A stretch of 64,000 nt of DNA from Hyperoplus lanceolatus (Eukaryota; Chordata; Actinopteri; Uranoscopiformes; Ammodytidae). Every line of letters starts with the position of its first letter. The stretch's first letter is position 1. Positions 46,001-63,525 of the stretch are shown here, piece by piece. A program made the translations under genes and the position numbers. Location: positions 11,092,501 to 11,156,500 of the forward strand of contig CM049416.1 in the NCBI GenBank assembly GCA_026929865.2, in the 5' to 3' direction. The notes under the pieces are model-generated. The model made no database searches. It was not told the DNA's origin and was given only the letters and a program-made list of their open reading frames with translations.

Positions 46001-48099
46001 AGAGTCTATCTTTCTTACACACATATAAACAGACGCACATACATCCAGAGAATGGTGCTGAAAAGGTGTCAGTGATGCTGAGGTGTGAGCGGGCTGGGAG
46101 AGAGACACTTTCTATGGATCAGGAATTTCACAAGTTTAATGTTTTTTGAGGAGCTCTCTAGAAATGTAACAGTTGCCTCCAAGGCAACTGGCTGCTGCAA
46201 CTGGCTGCTGTTATTGTCAATCCATAGTATACGCTCAGCATATAGAATAACCATTTAGAACACTAAGGGCATGCATGTTTTTGCTCTGTGACTTTCCCCA
46301 AAGCCAAACTTAACCAGATAGCTTTCACTGATGTAAGAAAAACAAGAAAAAGTATTGTAAGAAAAGTTATTAACTAACCCTCAGGCAAAGGTGGTCTGGG
46401 TCATTTCATCGTCTTTTTTATCACATTCTCTTTACTTTGAAATTCCACCTCATTTTCAGAAGTTCTTTCAAATCGTCAGTCCCAATTCAAATGATTCTTT
46501 TTTTTGTTGGAAAGACTTGATAGCCCTGGCTACTTAGCATACTGGTTAAATGCAAAGGCCTGACTCTTTGTGGCTATGGGGTTTTTTAAACCAGTGTCCC
46601 ACTGAATGATCCCTTTAGTTTTCGAGTGCCAGTGAGGCAGTAAAGCCACAAATCAAAGGACCGTGGCATTCATATTTCCAACTCCTGGTATTATGTAAAA
46701 CTCCTCTTGTGTTCCGCCCGTGGTTCCCATTCTGCACCATAAAGTGGTATAGGTGACATGGTAATACATTTGCATTGTGCACATAGTGATAAATACCCCT
46801 ACCAGTTCTTACTCACTCTGCTGCTTCCGAATGTGTCCGAACAACGACTTGTATTGTCAAAGGCAATAGGGGGTCATTCAAAAAACTCACTCTCCCTCCC
46901 TTCTGCCCCCTTTTGTCAAATATTTCTGCGCGGGTGATGGTTTTCTCATTTATTTAGTGAATGGTCTGCGGCGTAGAAAGAAGAAAGACAGTTTTTACAT
47001 TATGGAAATTTGATGGAACTGGTTATAATCTCCCCACATATTCATCACGCCACAGAAATTGGACCCTTGTGATACCGTTCTCCATTTTGGCCATTGTTCT
47101 GGTTTTCTTTTCCGTGTACTGTTCCCCTCTCAATGGGCTAAAGCAGGCTTTAATCCTGTCTTCTCTTTTGGAATGACAATGTTTACTAGCTATCATTCAA
47201 TAAGGAAGTCGGGAGCGTGACACACATCCCTCTTGTCCGTAAACGCTGTTTGTGAATGTGCTAAGAACCAGATACAGAAGAAAAAGTATTGTCAGCCCTC
47301 TTGAGGATAGGATGGAAGGGAGAGGCTACTTTCGACAAAAGCGATTGGATATGTCTGTGCACACGACTCGTCTTAACCTCTAAAACCTTTTCAATACCTT
47401 CTCACCTAACCTCGTCTTGCCCATACTTACCTTATTAGATTACAGTTGAAACATAAGACCCGTAATAGGCCCTTTTGGAGTTTGTCTGTCCATACAACAT
47501 AGACTCACTGACATGGCAATATTGGGTAATTATTACCTGTAAATGGGGATTAGGGTCGTGGATGTTGACAGTAAATTGGCTCTCAGAGCGAGTGTTTAAC
47601 CCACCTTTTGTGCGGATCAGACACATTCTTGCAAAGAGTGAAGGTTTCTGTACATAATCACCCCCCCCCCTTCTTTCACATCTCCCTTGTCATGCCTTTA
47701 CAGTTCACCAATAAATATGGGTTTACTTTTCTTACGCTGACGCTTATCTCTTGTTGTGAAAGCACGCTAATGAGATTTTCCAATGTGAAAAGAAGAAGCT
47801 AAGTCTTGTTTGTCTTGCTTCGTTTTTCTTACGTTACCTTTTGCCCCCCATCCAAATTGTTTTCCCCCCTTCAAAGTCTTGACAGCGTTGGGGATTAGCG
47901 CCATAGCTGCTAACAAGCATTAAGTGTGTTTTGCACCATTGTGTGTCATCCACTGTTTTTCCACCAACCAAACACAAACCCCCCCCCCCCCCCAGCCTTA
48001 CCCGCTGCGTGCGTCTCCTCCTGCCTTTCGTGCCGAGCAGGAAATGAAAAACAATCGCTGCGACCTCCAGCGACCCCAACTGGCGCAGTGTCAGTTAAA
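46001..48099. other. Non-coding DNA, nothing recognised
   Basis: A small tandem duplication of AACTGGCTGCTG at about 46188-46212, an octamer at 46768, and 15 C at 47979. No gene seen. Confidence 0.5.
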
Positions 48100-48480
48100 T
48101 GGTTTGTAAGACGTTTAATTACCAAATGGTAGAATCGTTATTCATCTCATCATTAGATGTATGATATTAAGTGAATTGCTTCCCATGGGTCCCCGTGTTT
48201 CACAGATCAATAGATTTAGATGGAGCTTGAAGGGGGCGGGTGGGGCAGTTAAAACACTCCTGAGCCCCCCCCCCCCTCCCCTGATATGAACACGGGCATT
48301 GTTTGCGTGATTCACAGTGGTGACATTCACTCATTTATTTATGCAATTAGCTTTTTTATATAGCTTTAATTATGCAAATTTCTATGTCGGCCCCCCCACG
48401 AATGGCATTATATCACTTAATTTGTTTTTCTTTTAATGGATTTAGAGCTCCTGGGTTTGTTTTGATGGTGAAAGGACGTG
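48100..48480. promoter_or_regulatory. Candidate intronic regulatory element with octamer and TAAT sites
   Basis: This stretch holds TTTAATTACC, TTAATTATGC, an octamer ATGCAAAT at 48372-48379, and further homeodomain-like cores, interrupted by a 12-C run at 48265. It reads like vertebrate enhancer DNA, but conservation could not be tested. Confidence 0.25.
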
Positions 48481-50329
48481 AAACAATGGACAAGGTTATG
48501 GCATCGCACAGACTTCCCCATCGTCAGAGTAGTGCTTGCGTTTGCACTTTTGGGAGACTTTGTTGGTTATCGAGCATTGTTTGAAGGCATTGTGGAGATT
48601 GCTAATGCAGTGTGTACACCTCTGAGGCCCAGTAGCCTGCAGCTTGATATCGCTCTGTATTCCCAATGTGAATATGGCTGAGTGGTGATCGGGGACTTGC
48701 CGCACCACAAGCTGCTATTCACTGCAGCCGGCACTATACTAGGCTGAGTTAATTGTCCATTATCTACTATTATCTAAGCTCTACCCCTCTCTCTCTCTCT
48801 CTCCCTCTCCCTCTCTGTCTTTTATTCTCTCTCACTCATGATTCTAGCCGTCACCACCAGTTTCACTCAATATGCTATGTTTTTTTTGTGCTTTTTTTTC
48901 CTCCGCTGCCTACTCTAGCAACCTTACACTAGTGCTGTTGCCAAGTCCTGGCAACTGAGTTCAAATAGTAATAATGATTCCCTTTGTTCCCGAGGTACCT
49001 CACACAGGATCCTGAACATGAAGTCAGCAAAGCATCGTGTTCATTTCTTCTCTCAACGTCTCATTGCTTGAGTGGCTGGTGCTCATGTGTCTAACAGTAA
49101 AGATTTGAGGATTACCTCTTTTGAAAAACATATGGCGATGTACAGAATACATTTCAACTACACTTTAAAAAAAAAAAGTATATTTAATATGTTTTGGATG
49201 AAAGTGTTGGGGCTTCTCCTTGATAAAAATATCACTTTATTTGGATACATTATTACTATTAAAGGTACCCAAAGAGGACTCATTTCTTCTGCAGTGCCTT
49301 TAGTTCGATAAGGTGATGGATGCATCTGAGGTGTTCTGAGGAATCCTCAGAAATTTCACTTGATGGCACTGTTTTCCTTTTTGCTCCAGCTGAAGCAACA
49401 GGGCATGTTTTATGTATGCTGGGCACAATGTGAGAAGCCTGGCTGTGCCACAGAGATGTGTGTCTTTCCCTTTTCTCTCTTCCTGTCCCTGGGCACTGAG
49501 AGACAGGCAGGAGCACTGACAAACAATAAAATCATGCACTATACCGTTTAAAAAAATCATTACACTTCAGATAAAATGGTTGAAAAAGAAAAGAGTACAC
49601 ATTGGCACAGTTACAGTGCTGTAGTTTATACATTTTTTTGTGTTTTGGAATATTTTGCTTCATGCTTTGTTTCCCTTTACAAGAAAAAAAATCTGAAAAA
49701 GTTTGACGGTATAATTCTTTGTCTTCCATCCTGCCTGCTGAGAGAAAATGTCATGTATATTTTAATGTAAATGTAGAAAAACAGGATCTCGAATTCTGTC
49801 ACTGTTCAGCCATTTTAAATTAATTAAATTGCATTCCTTCTGTGCTGCCAGGCGTTGCTTTAATAATTGCATCAACAAGATGATACATACTATACAGCCT
49901 GGAGTGATTCTGCAGTTCATTTTAATCCACACCTTCCTCTCAACCACCACTTGATAGAGTTGCATCTTCACCTGCAATTAGTCTCCAGATAATAGACTCA
50001 TCCCCCCTCCCACATACACACACGCACATACACATACACACATAGTCATCCATGCATTTTAAGGTAGTGCTCTAGTTTAGAAATAAATAAAAAGTATTTA
50101 AGCATGAAATTCAGTTGAAGGGGACAAATGGTCGCCCTTTGTCCATTACTCTCCATGCTGTCTGTGGGGTGGGGGGGTTAAATAGGGGTTGGATGGATGG
50201 ATTGGGGGTGTGTAGGGTTGTGGGGATCAAGATCATATTAAGTGCTCACAAAGCAAATGGTTCACAGCATTAGGAAGTGTTGGTCTGGTGGCCTTGCCTC
50301 ATGAGCAGCCTGTAAAGACCCAATACATC

Positions 50330-50720
50330 ATGGTGAAAAAATAAAGCACGGCTTGTATTTCAGCATCGTGCGCATCATAAATAAAGGTGTGCCATGTATA
50401 ATTGAGGCTCGTTCATAAGGGGGGGACTCGGCTGGAGATGAGAAATGGAAATCTGTGTACTGGTAAATAGATAATCACACAAAAGTAATTGAGGTTTTCA
50501 AACCCCAATCTAGTCTGCCAGCGTGAGCTCGTTTGCATGTTAATCACGTCGGTGATTTCCCTTCATCACAGGGAAGTCCGCGCACACTTCCATAACCAGC
50601 TTTTAATTGCATTTAAAATGTCACAGAGGTGGAACACATGTAATTTAGCCAGAACTGTGTCCAAATTAATGGGTACTACTGAGACGCTCCATTGGACAGG
50701 GGTTGGAAATGAGAGAGGCT
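50330..50720. promoter_or_regulatory. Candidate conserved non-coding stretch
   Basis: This is non-repetitive DNA with homeodomain-type cores (AAGTAATTGAGG, TTTTAATTGCA, TGTTAATCACG) and no microsatellite for over 350 bp. It is proposed only because of composition and position within the presumed foxp2 intron. Confidence 0.2.
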
Positions 50721-53700
50721 GTCCATTGTTTGGGTCTTTATTAGAGATGCCTCAGTTTACCAGCCCCTCCATGATAACATCTCTACAGTACTCTTTTCAA
50801 GTGTGTATCAAGACTTCAAAATTAAATATGACAAGCATTTTTGTGAACAACTTCACACTGCAATTGATGCCAAATCTTTGCTAAGTACTCACAATGGACG
50901 GACATTTAAGAAAGGGTTGAAAAAGTAACATCAAAGCGAAAGACCGCAAAGCCAAAGTGTAGTGTTTTAAATGGAGAAAGAAAGAAAGAGGAATAGTTTA
51001 TTTTCTTTCATCACCAGGTGTTCTTTAGCGTATAAATTACCAAAATGATGTTTCCATAACACAGCTTAGGGCACTCCAGAGAGGGGAAACCTGCAAAACA
51101 GACCTATTTAATTTTTCATTGAGGTGGACCATCAGGAGCAATAAGCCAATATTCCTCTTCCTCCTTTTTCCAGATGCCTTCTACACCACTGGATCTCACC
51201 AAAACCAAAGCCCCTCTTTTTTTTTCAAAAAAGAAAATAAAAAGTTCTACTGAGACATACATGAAAGGAAGGAACTGTTGAAATGTTAATTTTACCATCT
51301 GCTGTCGAGCCCTGCTACCTCTGTGTGTGTCTGTGTGTGTGTGTGTGTGTGCGTGTGCGTGTGTGTGTGTGTGCATGCATTTTTCTTTTTTCCCCCTGCC
51401 TTCTTAAATTCCCAGTAGTTCTGTTCTGTTTCATGAATGTGTGTGCTGCTATTTTGGCTTTTTGAAGTCATAGGGTCTTCGGCGAGCAATGGCTTTGACT
51501 GGCTTGGAAAATACAATGCCACATGGTGGAGGAGACTGTCCATTAGTTTCCTGTTTAAAGAGCCCCTGGTCACTTCTGGTAAACCCTGTTTCTTATACCA
51601 GTCCCCAAGGCTCCAGTTACGCTACCATGCCCACCTCCAGTACACAGTCCGTCAGTCTCTCTCTCTCTCTCTTGCTGACTTGGTCTTGCCCCCTTCTCTC
51701 TCGCTCCTTCCTGAGTGTGTGCACGTCTTTGGGGACCTATTTAGTCTGTTTATCTTAATGCTGAGGATTTTAATCACTCGTTTACAAGACCCCTAGCACC
51801 TTTATCAAATCAACGTTTTTTTTTCTCTCTTCCCCCTAACAGCATACATTATTACTAGTTTTTCCCTGTAAGCTCAATAAACCCTGGCAAATCCAAGATA
51901 GAAATGAAAATTCTTGACAACCGTGTTCCTACACCTTTTTTCCTCCCCCTTTTCATCCTGTCTTCTTCTCATCACAAAAAGTTGATGCTTTAAAAAGCAA
52001 AATCGCTCAAGTTTACTGTGATATTTTCTCTTTTGCCAAATGGATAGATTCCATTGTGAGATTTGATAGTTGGCAATTAGGGTGAGACATCCTGTGTGCG
52101 GAGTTGCTTAGCATTTTCCTTGGCCGGGAGCAGATTGTTTAGTCTGCTCTCATTGTGAGCTGTTTTCTGAGCCGCAGTTGACGGTTGTTTGCAGAGCGCT
52201 GGGGGAAAATGTGAGAGAGGGGGCCCAGTGCCTTTCTCTACTATTTATTTATTTTCCCCGTCCTTGGAGCTGGAATCTGATTTGTGTTCATGTTTCTCTA
52301 TTCTCTCTGAGCGGTTTTTAAGTGTGGCTGCTGAAATCTAGACTCTGTATGACCTCACTGCGCGGCCTGTGTTTCATTAATGACCAGCCCTGTGGTTTTG
52401 GGGGGGAGAGGAATATTTTTCATATGACACCGCCTTGCATTAGCGGCAGAGCGGCAGCTGCACAACCACAAAACCATCCAATTTTGTGGCTTTGAAAGGT
52501 GTGAAAAGTTCAGCTCCCTATAGCAAAGCGTTGCATTTATAATTATACTCAGCGCATGCAACGGTGCACGTATATGTGTCAAAGAGCGGAACTACTGAAG
52601 GCTTGTAAAAGAAAAACCAAAAGAGAGAAAAAAAAGTCACCTGCTAATGAAACATTTGTATTTCATTCTACTTGGCAACCTTGTAAAGTAAACAGTGCAG
52701 ATGTATTCCAGAGTAAGACGTTTACACACTTACAGATTTGACATGCCTCGCCTTTTTAGAGAAGCCACCTAAGATAACAAGCGGAAATTCAAAGTGGGAG
52801 TAGGTAGCTTTTTTGACAGCTTGATTCATTTGTAATAAATATTTCATTTCAACGTGGTTCTTCTAAACCGTTTCGGACCCTCAGAGTCCCTAATACAAGC
52901 AAGTCTTTTTAAGTCCCTTTTTTTTTTCTTTTTTTTTTCTTCAAGTGCCACATCTGGCATATGAGGTATTTCTCGGCAGATTGATTGATTTCCCAGGCTT
53001 TTGTTGGAAGCGACTCACGCAAGCCACACAGCAATTGACTAAGAAGCATGCAACAATTCACAGACACACGTAGCGAGCCCTTCTACACCCCCCCCCCTCC
53101 CCAGCAAAAAGCCCAGACACTAGACTACTGTAACTCTGTTTTGTACCTTTGCAGGATATTGAATATCCAAAAGGAAACCTCAGATTTGTCCCGTCCCAAA
53201 AAACAAAGAGCCCTTGTCCTGCTGCCCTACTCTTCACTCTTTCCCTCTTTACTTAAATAAAATCCCCACACACTGGTACTGTCATCATAACACAACAAAC
53301 ACACAAAAACCCTCTGTGAATACATAAGATAGCGTGTGTATGTTTTCCAGATAATTCCGAGCCAGGGGGGAAAATATTGGGGTTAGTCACTATAGGCTCA
53401 GGGAGAGTGAACAAAGAAGATTACCTAATAGTCCAGCTATGTATTTGAAGTGGAGCCTTCTGTTTGTTTGGAGGACGGGGGGGGGGGGATGTCTCGCAAG
53501 GCATCTGATGGGTACTTTTAAGCTGTCAGAAACATCCTCTTTTAGCCATTCGTCTTCCCCAATAGACGGCAACAGGCTTTCGACAGGGGCAAAAAGGCAA
53601 TGCAGAGCGAAAGTTAATCTTTCCCAAGTTTCGCAAAGTTTCAAAAATGTTGCCTCCCAGTATAATTGGGATCCTTTTGTGTAAATTATAAGTCACCACG

Positions 53701-55698
53701 CGAAGATAGCTATTTTGATCCACTGATGCACTATTTCTGGGGCCTGGGGTTATGAGATATCTAATGAGTCTGATCTCTGCATGTATGTGTATGTACACAA
53801 CAGTTTTGCAAGTTGTCACAGAGACATTTTACAGTGCTTACGTTCTAAACTATAATCACGCCTCACAAACATCAACCTGCCGTAAACCACTTAATTACAT
53901 GCCAAGAATGCATAAAAACAATGTGAAGACGGGGTTACGTGTCTGCAATCGGCAAGTAATTTATTGAATATATATATATATGTTCTTACATTAACCTCAA
54001 GACAACACATTAAAAACAGTGTTCGAAAAGGTTCAGCAGGTTTCTCAATAAATGGTTGAGATCCACGCAAAGTACTGTGAATCTCTCACAAGATGAATCA
54101 ATTGTTGCGAACAATACGCGTTACTTATTCCAATTTCTTGAAGCCTTTTTAATTGGACAAGCATAACCCAAAGCACTTTATTGATGACTGCTGAATTTTC
54201 CCTTTTTATCTTTCCGTAAATTGCAGTCTTCACTTCTCCTGTGCTTTTGAACAAACAGTCACAACTGGAAAAAATCCCTGCCAGCCGATCCTGTTTTAAT
54301 TATTTGTTCATCTAGTCCTATTTTCGGAGTCATCAGCGATTGCTTTTTTGCCACTCAAAGCACTGAACATGGACAGCTTTTAAAGGTAGTGAGTAGCTCT
54401 GATAAGTGGCTCAATCCTTGTACTAAAGCATTTTTTTACTGAAGGTTTAATAGCTGCTGTATAATGAATCATAATGTATTCTCTCCAATTGCAAATGCCC
54501 TATAATATAGCCCTTCTGCCGTAGCGAAAAAGTCCATCTGAATATTATTGTGACCGGCTTTTAAAAAGAAAAATACAAATCACTTGCATGAATTAAAGTA
54601 GTGAGATTCGTACTTTTGTCGTAAATGTCGTGCCCTCCCCCCAATGCCAAATGGAACCGTGCTTGTATAAACCTCAATGGCTAACCAATTTTCAAGTAGT
54701 GACATCACGGTCAGTTCCGAGTCAACTGGTATGTTTTTATTATAAAATACAACTTCATCCGAACATTTCAGCCTCGTTTGAACTCATTGAAAAGCAATAG
54801 GCGTATGAGTCATCCCGCTGTTCCAATTTAATGGAACATACCTTTCAATGACAGCGTGTACCCAGCACATCATCAAAGTGAAACTTCCAAAGTTCCGCTT
54901 AACTTGTTGCCGAAATAGTTTCTCGTTTTCAGGAAAATTGCAGTGTGCCAACAGTCTGAAGAAGTGTATCGGAGGACAGGGAAAAAATTGCCACTTGCAT
55001 ACTTGTCTTTGACCAAAGTGAAGCCCTCACCCATTCCAGGGGGGTGAGGGGAACATATGCTGTTTAAGAAGATATAAAGGAGTAATTTTATTACTCGGTA
55101 CATCTCTCGTCGGAAGCCATTTCATTTTCTTCATTCAGCCTCCACAGAAGCCTTTTATTTGATCTCATATTCCAGAGTATGACTGCCTCCAACCGGTCGG
55201 ACTCCGTTTATTTTCATTTGGAAAAACACATTTAGAGGGGTGGCGGAGGATGGAAGTGGAGAGCAGGGGGTTCTTATGTGGAAGGCAAGTTTCTCTATCG
55301 CATGCTAATGTCCTCCTTGGGGGGATTTTCTTTACACTGTGCCTGATTTGTTGGACGCCAAACTTTATACATTTGGTTCTCTCAACACGATCAGTGAGAC
55401 ATTCTTTTGGTGTAATCACGAAGTATCTTTCAAATATGTCCCCTTAAAAGTCTTAAAGCTTTCCTACTCATAAATTCTTTCTTGTAAATGACTTGTTAAG
55501 ATTGCATCCATATAGTGTAACTGATCCAGCTGGGTACCTCTTTGAAAGTGCAAATCATTGGAAAAGTGTGCCATTTATTAGGCCGGCCCCACTTAGGCAG
55601 CCCAGATGTAGCTGGTCACTTGAGAGGGGAGACGTCCCCTCATAAAGTCCGAGCCTTTAGATTGGGCACAACACTCTGTAGAGGTTCAAATGAACCCC

Positions 55699-55733
<35 letters not shown>

Positions 55734-55857
55734 CTTCAAACTCAACATCTTTGGTTGTTTACTGAATCCTGAAGCAGTGCAGCTGTCTGGAGTAGTCCGA
55801 ATATAAGAAGTGCCACATTTCCTGAAAATATGACTCCCTAGCCATCTCATTCATCAG

Positions 55858-55860
<3 letters not shown>

Positions 55861-55906
<46 letters not shown>

Positions 55907-55908
55907 GG
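55861..55908. repeat. (CTGT)12 tetranucleotide microsatellite
   Basis: Twelve perfect CTGT units. Confidence 0.95.
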
Positions 55909-56199
55909 GCCTGCAGCACCTATATACTCTCCGCGTCTTGTGACAGCGCAATGAAAACATTTTTGGTGAAAGGTGTCATTTCAGTACTCCGGATGTCCCA
56001 CTCGCCTAAATAGTTCCTTCTCCATGTCTTGCCTGTCTCTGTTTTCTATTTTTTCTATGCATATTTTTACTAGTGGGATGGGGGATTTGGGGGGGGGGTT
56101 ATTGTAGCCTCCACTGGGCTCAGTTCCACACAATGAATTACCTCCAGATGTAATTCCTACCCACCCCCCTCTCCCCTCCCACACACACCCCGCCCTTCG

Positions 56200-56420
56200 C
56201 CCTCAAATTAGTGGCTAGTAAAAATTAGGTTTTGAATTAGCCGCGGTGTGCAGAATAGAAAGAGTTTGAAATTTCCGTATAATGAGTTTATTATTCTTTT
56301 GCTGGTATGCCGCTTTCCGTGAATGAATTTGATCAGGGGCTTTATTAAGGTGTTATTGGTGTCTAGTTGAACGGTGTTTTTAGTCATGAATGGATAGCCA
56401 CTGTGTCAGCGGTAAGTCAG
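56200..56420. promoter_or_regulatory. Candidate conserved non-coding stretch
   Basis: It contains repeated TTAG/AATTAG-type cores (CAAATTAGTGG, TTGAATTAGCC) and unique sequence between a G10 run at 56089 and a splice-like GCG|GTAAGT at 56411. No acceptor partner was found, so it is not called an exon. Confidence 0.2.
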
Positions 56421-58938
56421 AAGGCCGAGGTAATTGGAGGAATCAACCGCACAAGAACAGGAACGCTCACCTCTCAATCGCCCACAAACGAGATGATTTC
56501 CTTACTTTTTTTTGCATTCATGGTGTTTAACTTTTTTCGCTGTCATCCCGCATGGAAGTATTTTTTTCATTACAAAGGCATTGACAGGATTTCTTTTTGA
56601 GATAGAGGGTTGTAGCATAGCATAGCATACACAGGTGTTGTGCTCTTTTGACTGCCAGTGGAGCTTGTCCTGCTGCCATTCAACTGTGGAAGCCACCGTT
56701 CTGGGAATGACAATGTCTTTGGCAGAGGTTTTTGGGATCCTCAGACGCTCCGGATCGCTGTCATAAATGGTTTTCAGATACTTCCCCAACAGGAAATGCC
56801 TATTGTATATCACTTTTTTTTTTCGAGCCGTTCATCTTGATGACATCTCTGTGACCAAGACCATTTAAAAAAAAAAAAAAAAACTCAGTGGCATGTACTT
56901 TTTTTTTCTCTGAGGAGGAATGTAATTTATACCGCGACCGCTTTTGATGAACTGTATGATAATATGTACTACTGTGAAGAAAGGGGAAGTTGTCCGCCAT
57001 GCTCCACTCTTTCATCTCAACCCATTCTGCCATATAACAGGTAAACTGCTGTGAGCCGCACTTGCTTGTTTAAATTTACCCGGCCCAGCCGAGCCTTTGA
57101 TTTCAGCAACTCGTTTAATTCAAATACGCTTTTGAAGAAAAGCTTTTTTTTTCTTTTTAAGATGGGGGTGGGGGTTGTTGCATTGGTTGGCAGCTGTGGT
57201 GGTGTTGCTGGGAAAATAAGAAGAGGCACAAGAGGGCCAATTTAACCTGGAGTGTCTTGTCGCTGCTAGTCTACTAGCTCCTTCATTTTCAAGAGGGCCC
57301 GGTCAGCTTGAACCGTCTGACTTCTGTCATTTCAATCTCTTTTTTTTTTCTTTTTCTTGCTGTAATGTATACTTTAATTCCCGCCCGCCTGCTGTCTGTG
57401 TGTAGCGGCTACGGCGGCGGCAGAAGCAGCTGGAGGGGAGGTGCAGGTATCATTAAGCCTTGGAGAGAGGGGCAGCAGCCAAAAACGCCGCTGAGTACTA
57501 GACGTGGCTCCTCGCAGCGCGTGTTGATATTTCTGCCGGCCCAGTGAATGTAAAGCCCTGGTTTATTTTCAATAGGAACTCGAGGCCCGGGCTTGGCCAG
57601 AGAGAGTCTTACCCCCCCACCCTCCCCCAGGCTGCTTACTCGGGCTGTTGATATTGAGTCAAGCAAACACTCTCTCAGGGATGTCCTGTTGGGCACGCAG
57701 CCAAAGTCGCAAATGGAAGTCACATGTGGGAGACTCCCAGAGGAAGGCAATGAGGCCTCAATTCACATCCATTCCCTCTACTTTTTTTTATTTGTTTTTA
57801 GTGTTATTAAAAACAATTATTTTATAAATTACAGTTATTAAATTAAGCCTTACATTTGTCTTTTTCTTTGGTTTAGGAATTGTACATTTCCAACAATAGC
57901 TAAAAATTTTCAAACGACAAAAAAACAACATATTTATTATTTTGATTGCAGTAATCAGTCCCCCTCTCAACCTTCATTCACTGCTCTCAATTTTTTGAAA
58001 TGTATTTTTTTGCATTGACATACATATGCAAATCTATTTGGACACTGTCATTATCAGCCACTTAATAGGCATTTCATTAGGGATTTTCTAAATGCACTGT
58101 GCAAGGCAAGTTGCCATGGATACCCCTGGTCTTAAGTACAGTATATTAAAATGGTGCTGCCTTCCAACCACTTATATAATCACCGGTCCGTAACGGTCCC
58201 TGCACTCTGGCCATAAGCAACGCATCGTGTGATCAACGTTCGCCCAGGACTTAAAAAGAGAGCCTTTCCCCTTCATTATGCCTTATTTGCCTTTTTTATT
58301 TATGCATTTATTTTTTTGTAGGCAGGACTAAGTGGGCTTATGAAGTGTGCTTGTTGGAATATTTGTGAGGCAAACTAATGAATGGTGCTGATGTGTGTGT
58401 GTGGGGGGGGGGCTCTATTTCACAACATTGGTTATCATTGTGTGGGAGTTGTTAGGGCCGGTTTGGTCACATTTTTAGCAGGCGGTAAAAATCACTTCCA
58501 CTTTCTCCGTCTGGCTCTTAAATGTGAGAATGGGGCGAGGGAGGAGGGGGAAGTCAAACGGTTACCCTCTCCACGCAAAGTGAACATCATCCACGCTCTC
58601 AGCTCTCCGGCTTCAATAAATGAAACACTCACAGTCAGAGGAAAAGTATTTTCCTCCCCGCACTGTTCTCTTTGTCCTCATTCCACTTGTGTGTATTCAT
58701 AAGTGTCCATTTAAACACATATTAGCCGTTTCTTTTCTTCTCCTTTAAATTTAACACATTTTTATTAGTGTAAGTTTTAGGCTTATGGTTGTTAAAGGGT
58801 TAATAATAAGAGTGATTGACATGGCTGACGGCTGGGCTGCTTCTTCTGACTCTCAGACCAGCGCATGGACTTTGCTGTGGCTTGATAGTAGTGAAGGGAC
58901 ATTGTGGTAGAAATGATGAGGGGAAACCATTTGACTTT

Positions 58939-62151
<3,213 letters not shown>

Positions 62152-62197
<46 letters not shown>
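62152..62197. repeat. (GT)n microsatellite
   Basis: About 23 GT units directly upstream of the candidate leader exon ending at 62279. Confidence 0.95.
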
Positions 62198-62198
<1 letters not shown>

Positions 62199-62201
<3 letters not shown>

Positions 62202-62279
62202 CACTTTCACTTCAGAGAGAGAGAGCGAAACGGAGAGAGTGTTCAGAGAAGCAGATGTGCGATCAGAGCAAGTTGCCTG
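62199..62279 (+). other. Candidate alternative first exon or leader exon with donor at 62279
   Basis: Following a (GT)n tract, the sequence AGAAGCAGATGTGCGATCAG leads to GCCTG|GTAAGA, a good donor at 62279/62280. No convincing acceptor lies upstream, so it would have to be a first exon. The surrounding 62040-62360 is relatively GC-rich with several CpGs, as at an internal promoter. FOXP2 is known to use alternative promoters, but this specific link is a guess. Confidence 0.3.
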
Positions 62280-62406
62280 GTAAGAGCACGCAGCCGAGGC
62301 GCGAGGGGAGAGCCGGCGAGCATCCTGCAAGGAGCCAGAGCGCTCCCCGTGTGAAGATCCCCTCACACACGCACACACAAGACCCACCCACACACGCAAG
62401 ACTTAC

Positions 62407-62514
<108 letters not shown>

Positions 62515-62583
62515 GCACTTGCAGATTTGCAACCGATTGTGCCAAACAAATTTTTTCCTTTATACTAACAAAAAATAACACAT

Positions 62584-62587
<4 letters not shown>

Positions 62588-62626
<39 letters not shown>
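62588..62626. repeat. (AT)n microsatellite
   Basis: About 19 AT units, 77 bp after the CA array. Confidence 0.93.
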
Positions 62627-62628
<2 letters not shown>

Positions 62629-63348
62629 TAAATTAAAAGACAGCAAAATAGCGAATTAAGAGATAATTTTCTTGTCATTCATTCCCAATAAAATGGGGGA
62701 ATGAAATGATTAGTAGTGTCTTTTCAGTGATTGTGATATTTCATCAGCAGCAGGCATAAAAAATTATGGTCTAATTATTTCCAGTGTGGAGAGAGAACGA
62801 AGCCAACGCATCTCTGTCATAAATTTCCATTTTGTACACTAACCCCCCCCCCCAACCCACACACACACGTGCACACCCACGCACTCCCTCCACTACTGTC
62901 CCCTCTCTCCCACTCTTTTAGCGTCCCTCACCCCCAGCTCAAGCCTCTCCTATCGGGGGCCTGCGTGTCCGACCCGCACAAGGGGGGGCCCCCAGTCGGT
63001 AATTGCCCCGGTGACAACTGGAAATGATAGAATAATTGTCAGGAGAGGCATCTGGGCTTTCTTTCTTTTCTTTTTTTTTTAATGGGGGCTAGGGTGATTT
63101 AAGTATGCATGAATGGCACAGTGGTGGTGAGGTGGCGAGAGAGGGAGAGAGAGTGAGAGAGAAAGGGAGCGGGGGGGGGACTGGGGCGGGGGCTGTCGGT
63201 TGTAGTGAGGGTGTGTGTGTGTGTATGTGTGTGAGTGGGGGGAGGGGGGGGCTGTCTTGTTTATGATGCCATCCCCCATAAACAGGGCTGAAGTGATGAC
63301 ACAGATAGTGTTGCCTCTCCACGGGGTGACACCAGTTTCCACTTGCAG

Positions 63349-63438
63349 GGCCGTTGCTGCTAGACACCCACGGGCGGTGGCAGAGGCAAGTTCTCTCTGC
63401 TCTCTATGGTCAAGCTCTCTGGCACTCCTCACCTTCAG
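63349..63438 (+). other. Candidate 90-bp exon with flanking splice signals
   Basis: The acceptor CAGTTTCCACTTGCAG ends at 63348 and the donor TTCAG|GTAAAA begins at 63439. The 90 bp are non-repetitive. An ATG at 63406 would read MVKLSGTPHLQ up to the donor, so it is either a leader exon or an N-terminal start. I do not recognise the peptide. The splice signals are moderate. Confidence 0.3.
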
Positions 63439-63474
63439 GTAAAAAAAAAGAAAAGAAGTCAGGCATACTATGTC

Positions 63475-63525
63475 CATCAATTTATCCATCCATCTATCAT
63501 CCATCCATCCACCCATCAATCCTGT
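63475..63525. repeat. (CCAT)n imperfect tetranucleotide repeat
   Basis: CCATC units with CTAT and CACC variants, the complement of the ATGG tail type seen at 36331. It may be a retroelement tail on the minus strand. Confidence 0.6.

Noticed and set aside
55861-55908. Regular short repeats that could suggest a CRISPR-like array
   Set aside because: These are (CTGT)n and other simple repeats without spacers, in a vertebrate genome.
56411-56416. Donor-like GCG|GTAAGT
   Set aside because: No acceptor upstream at exon-like distance and no promoter features.
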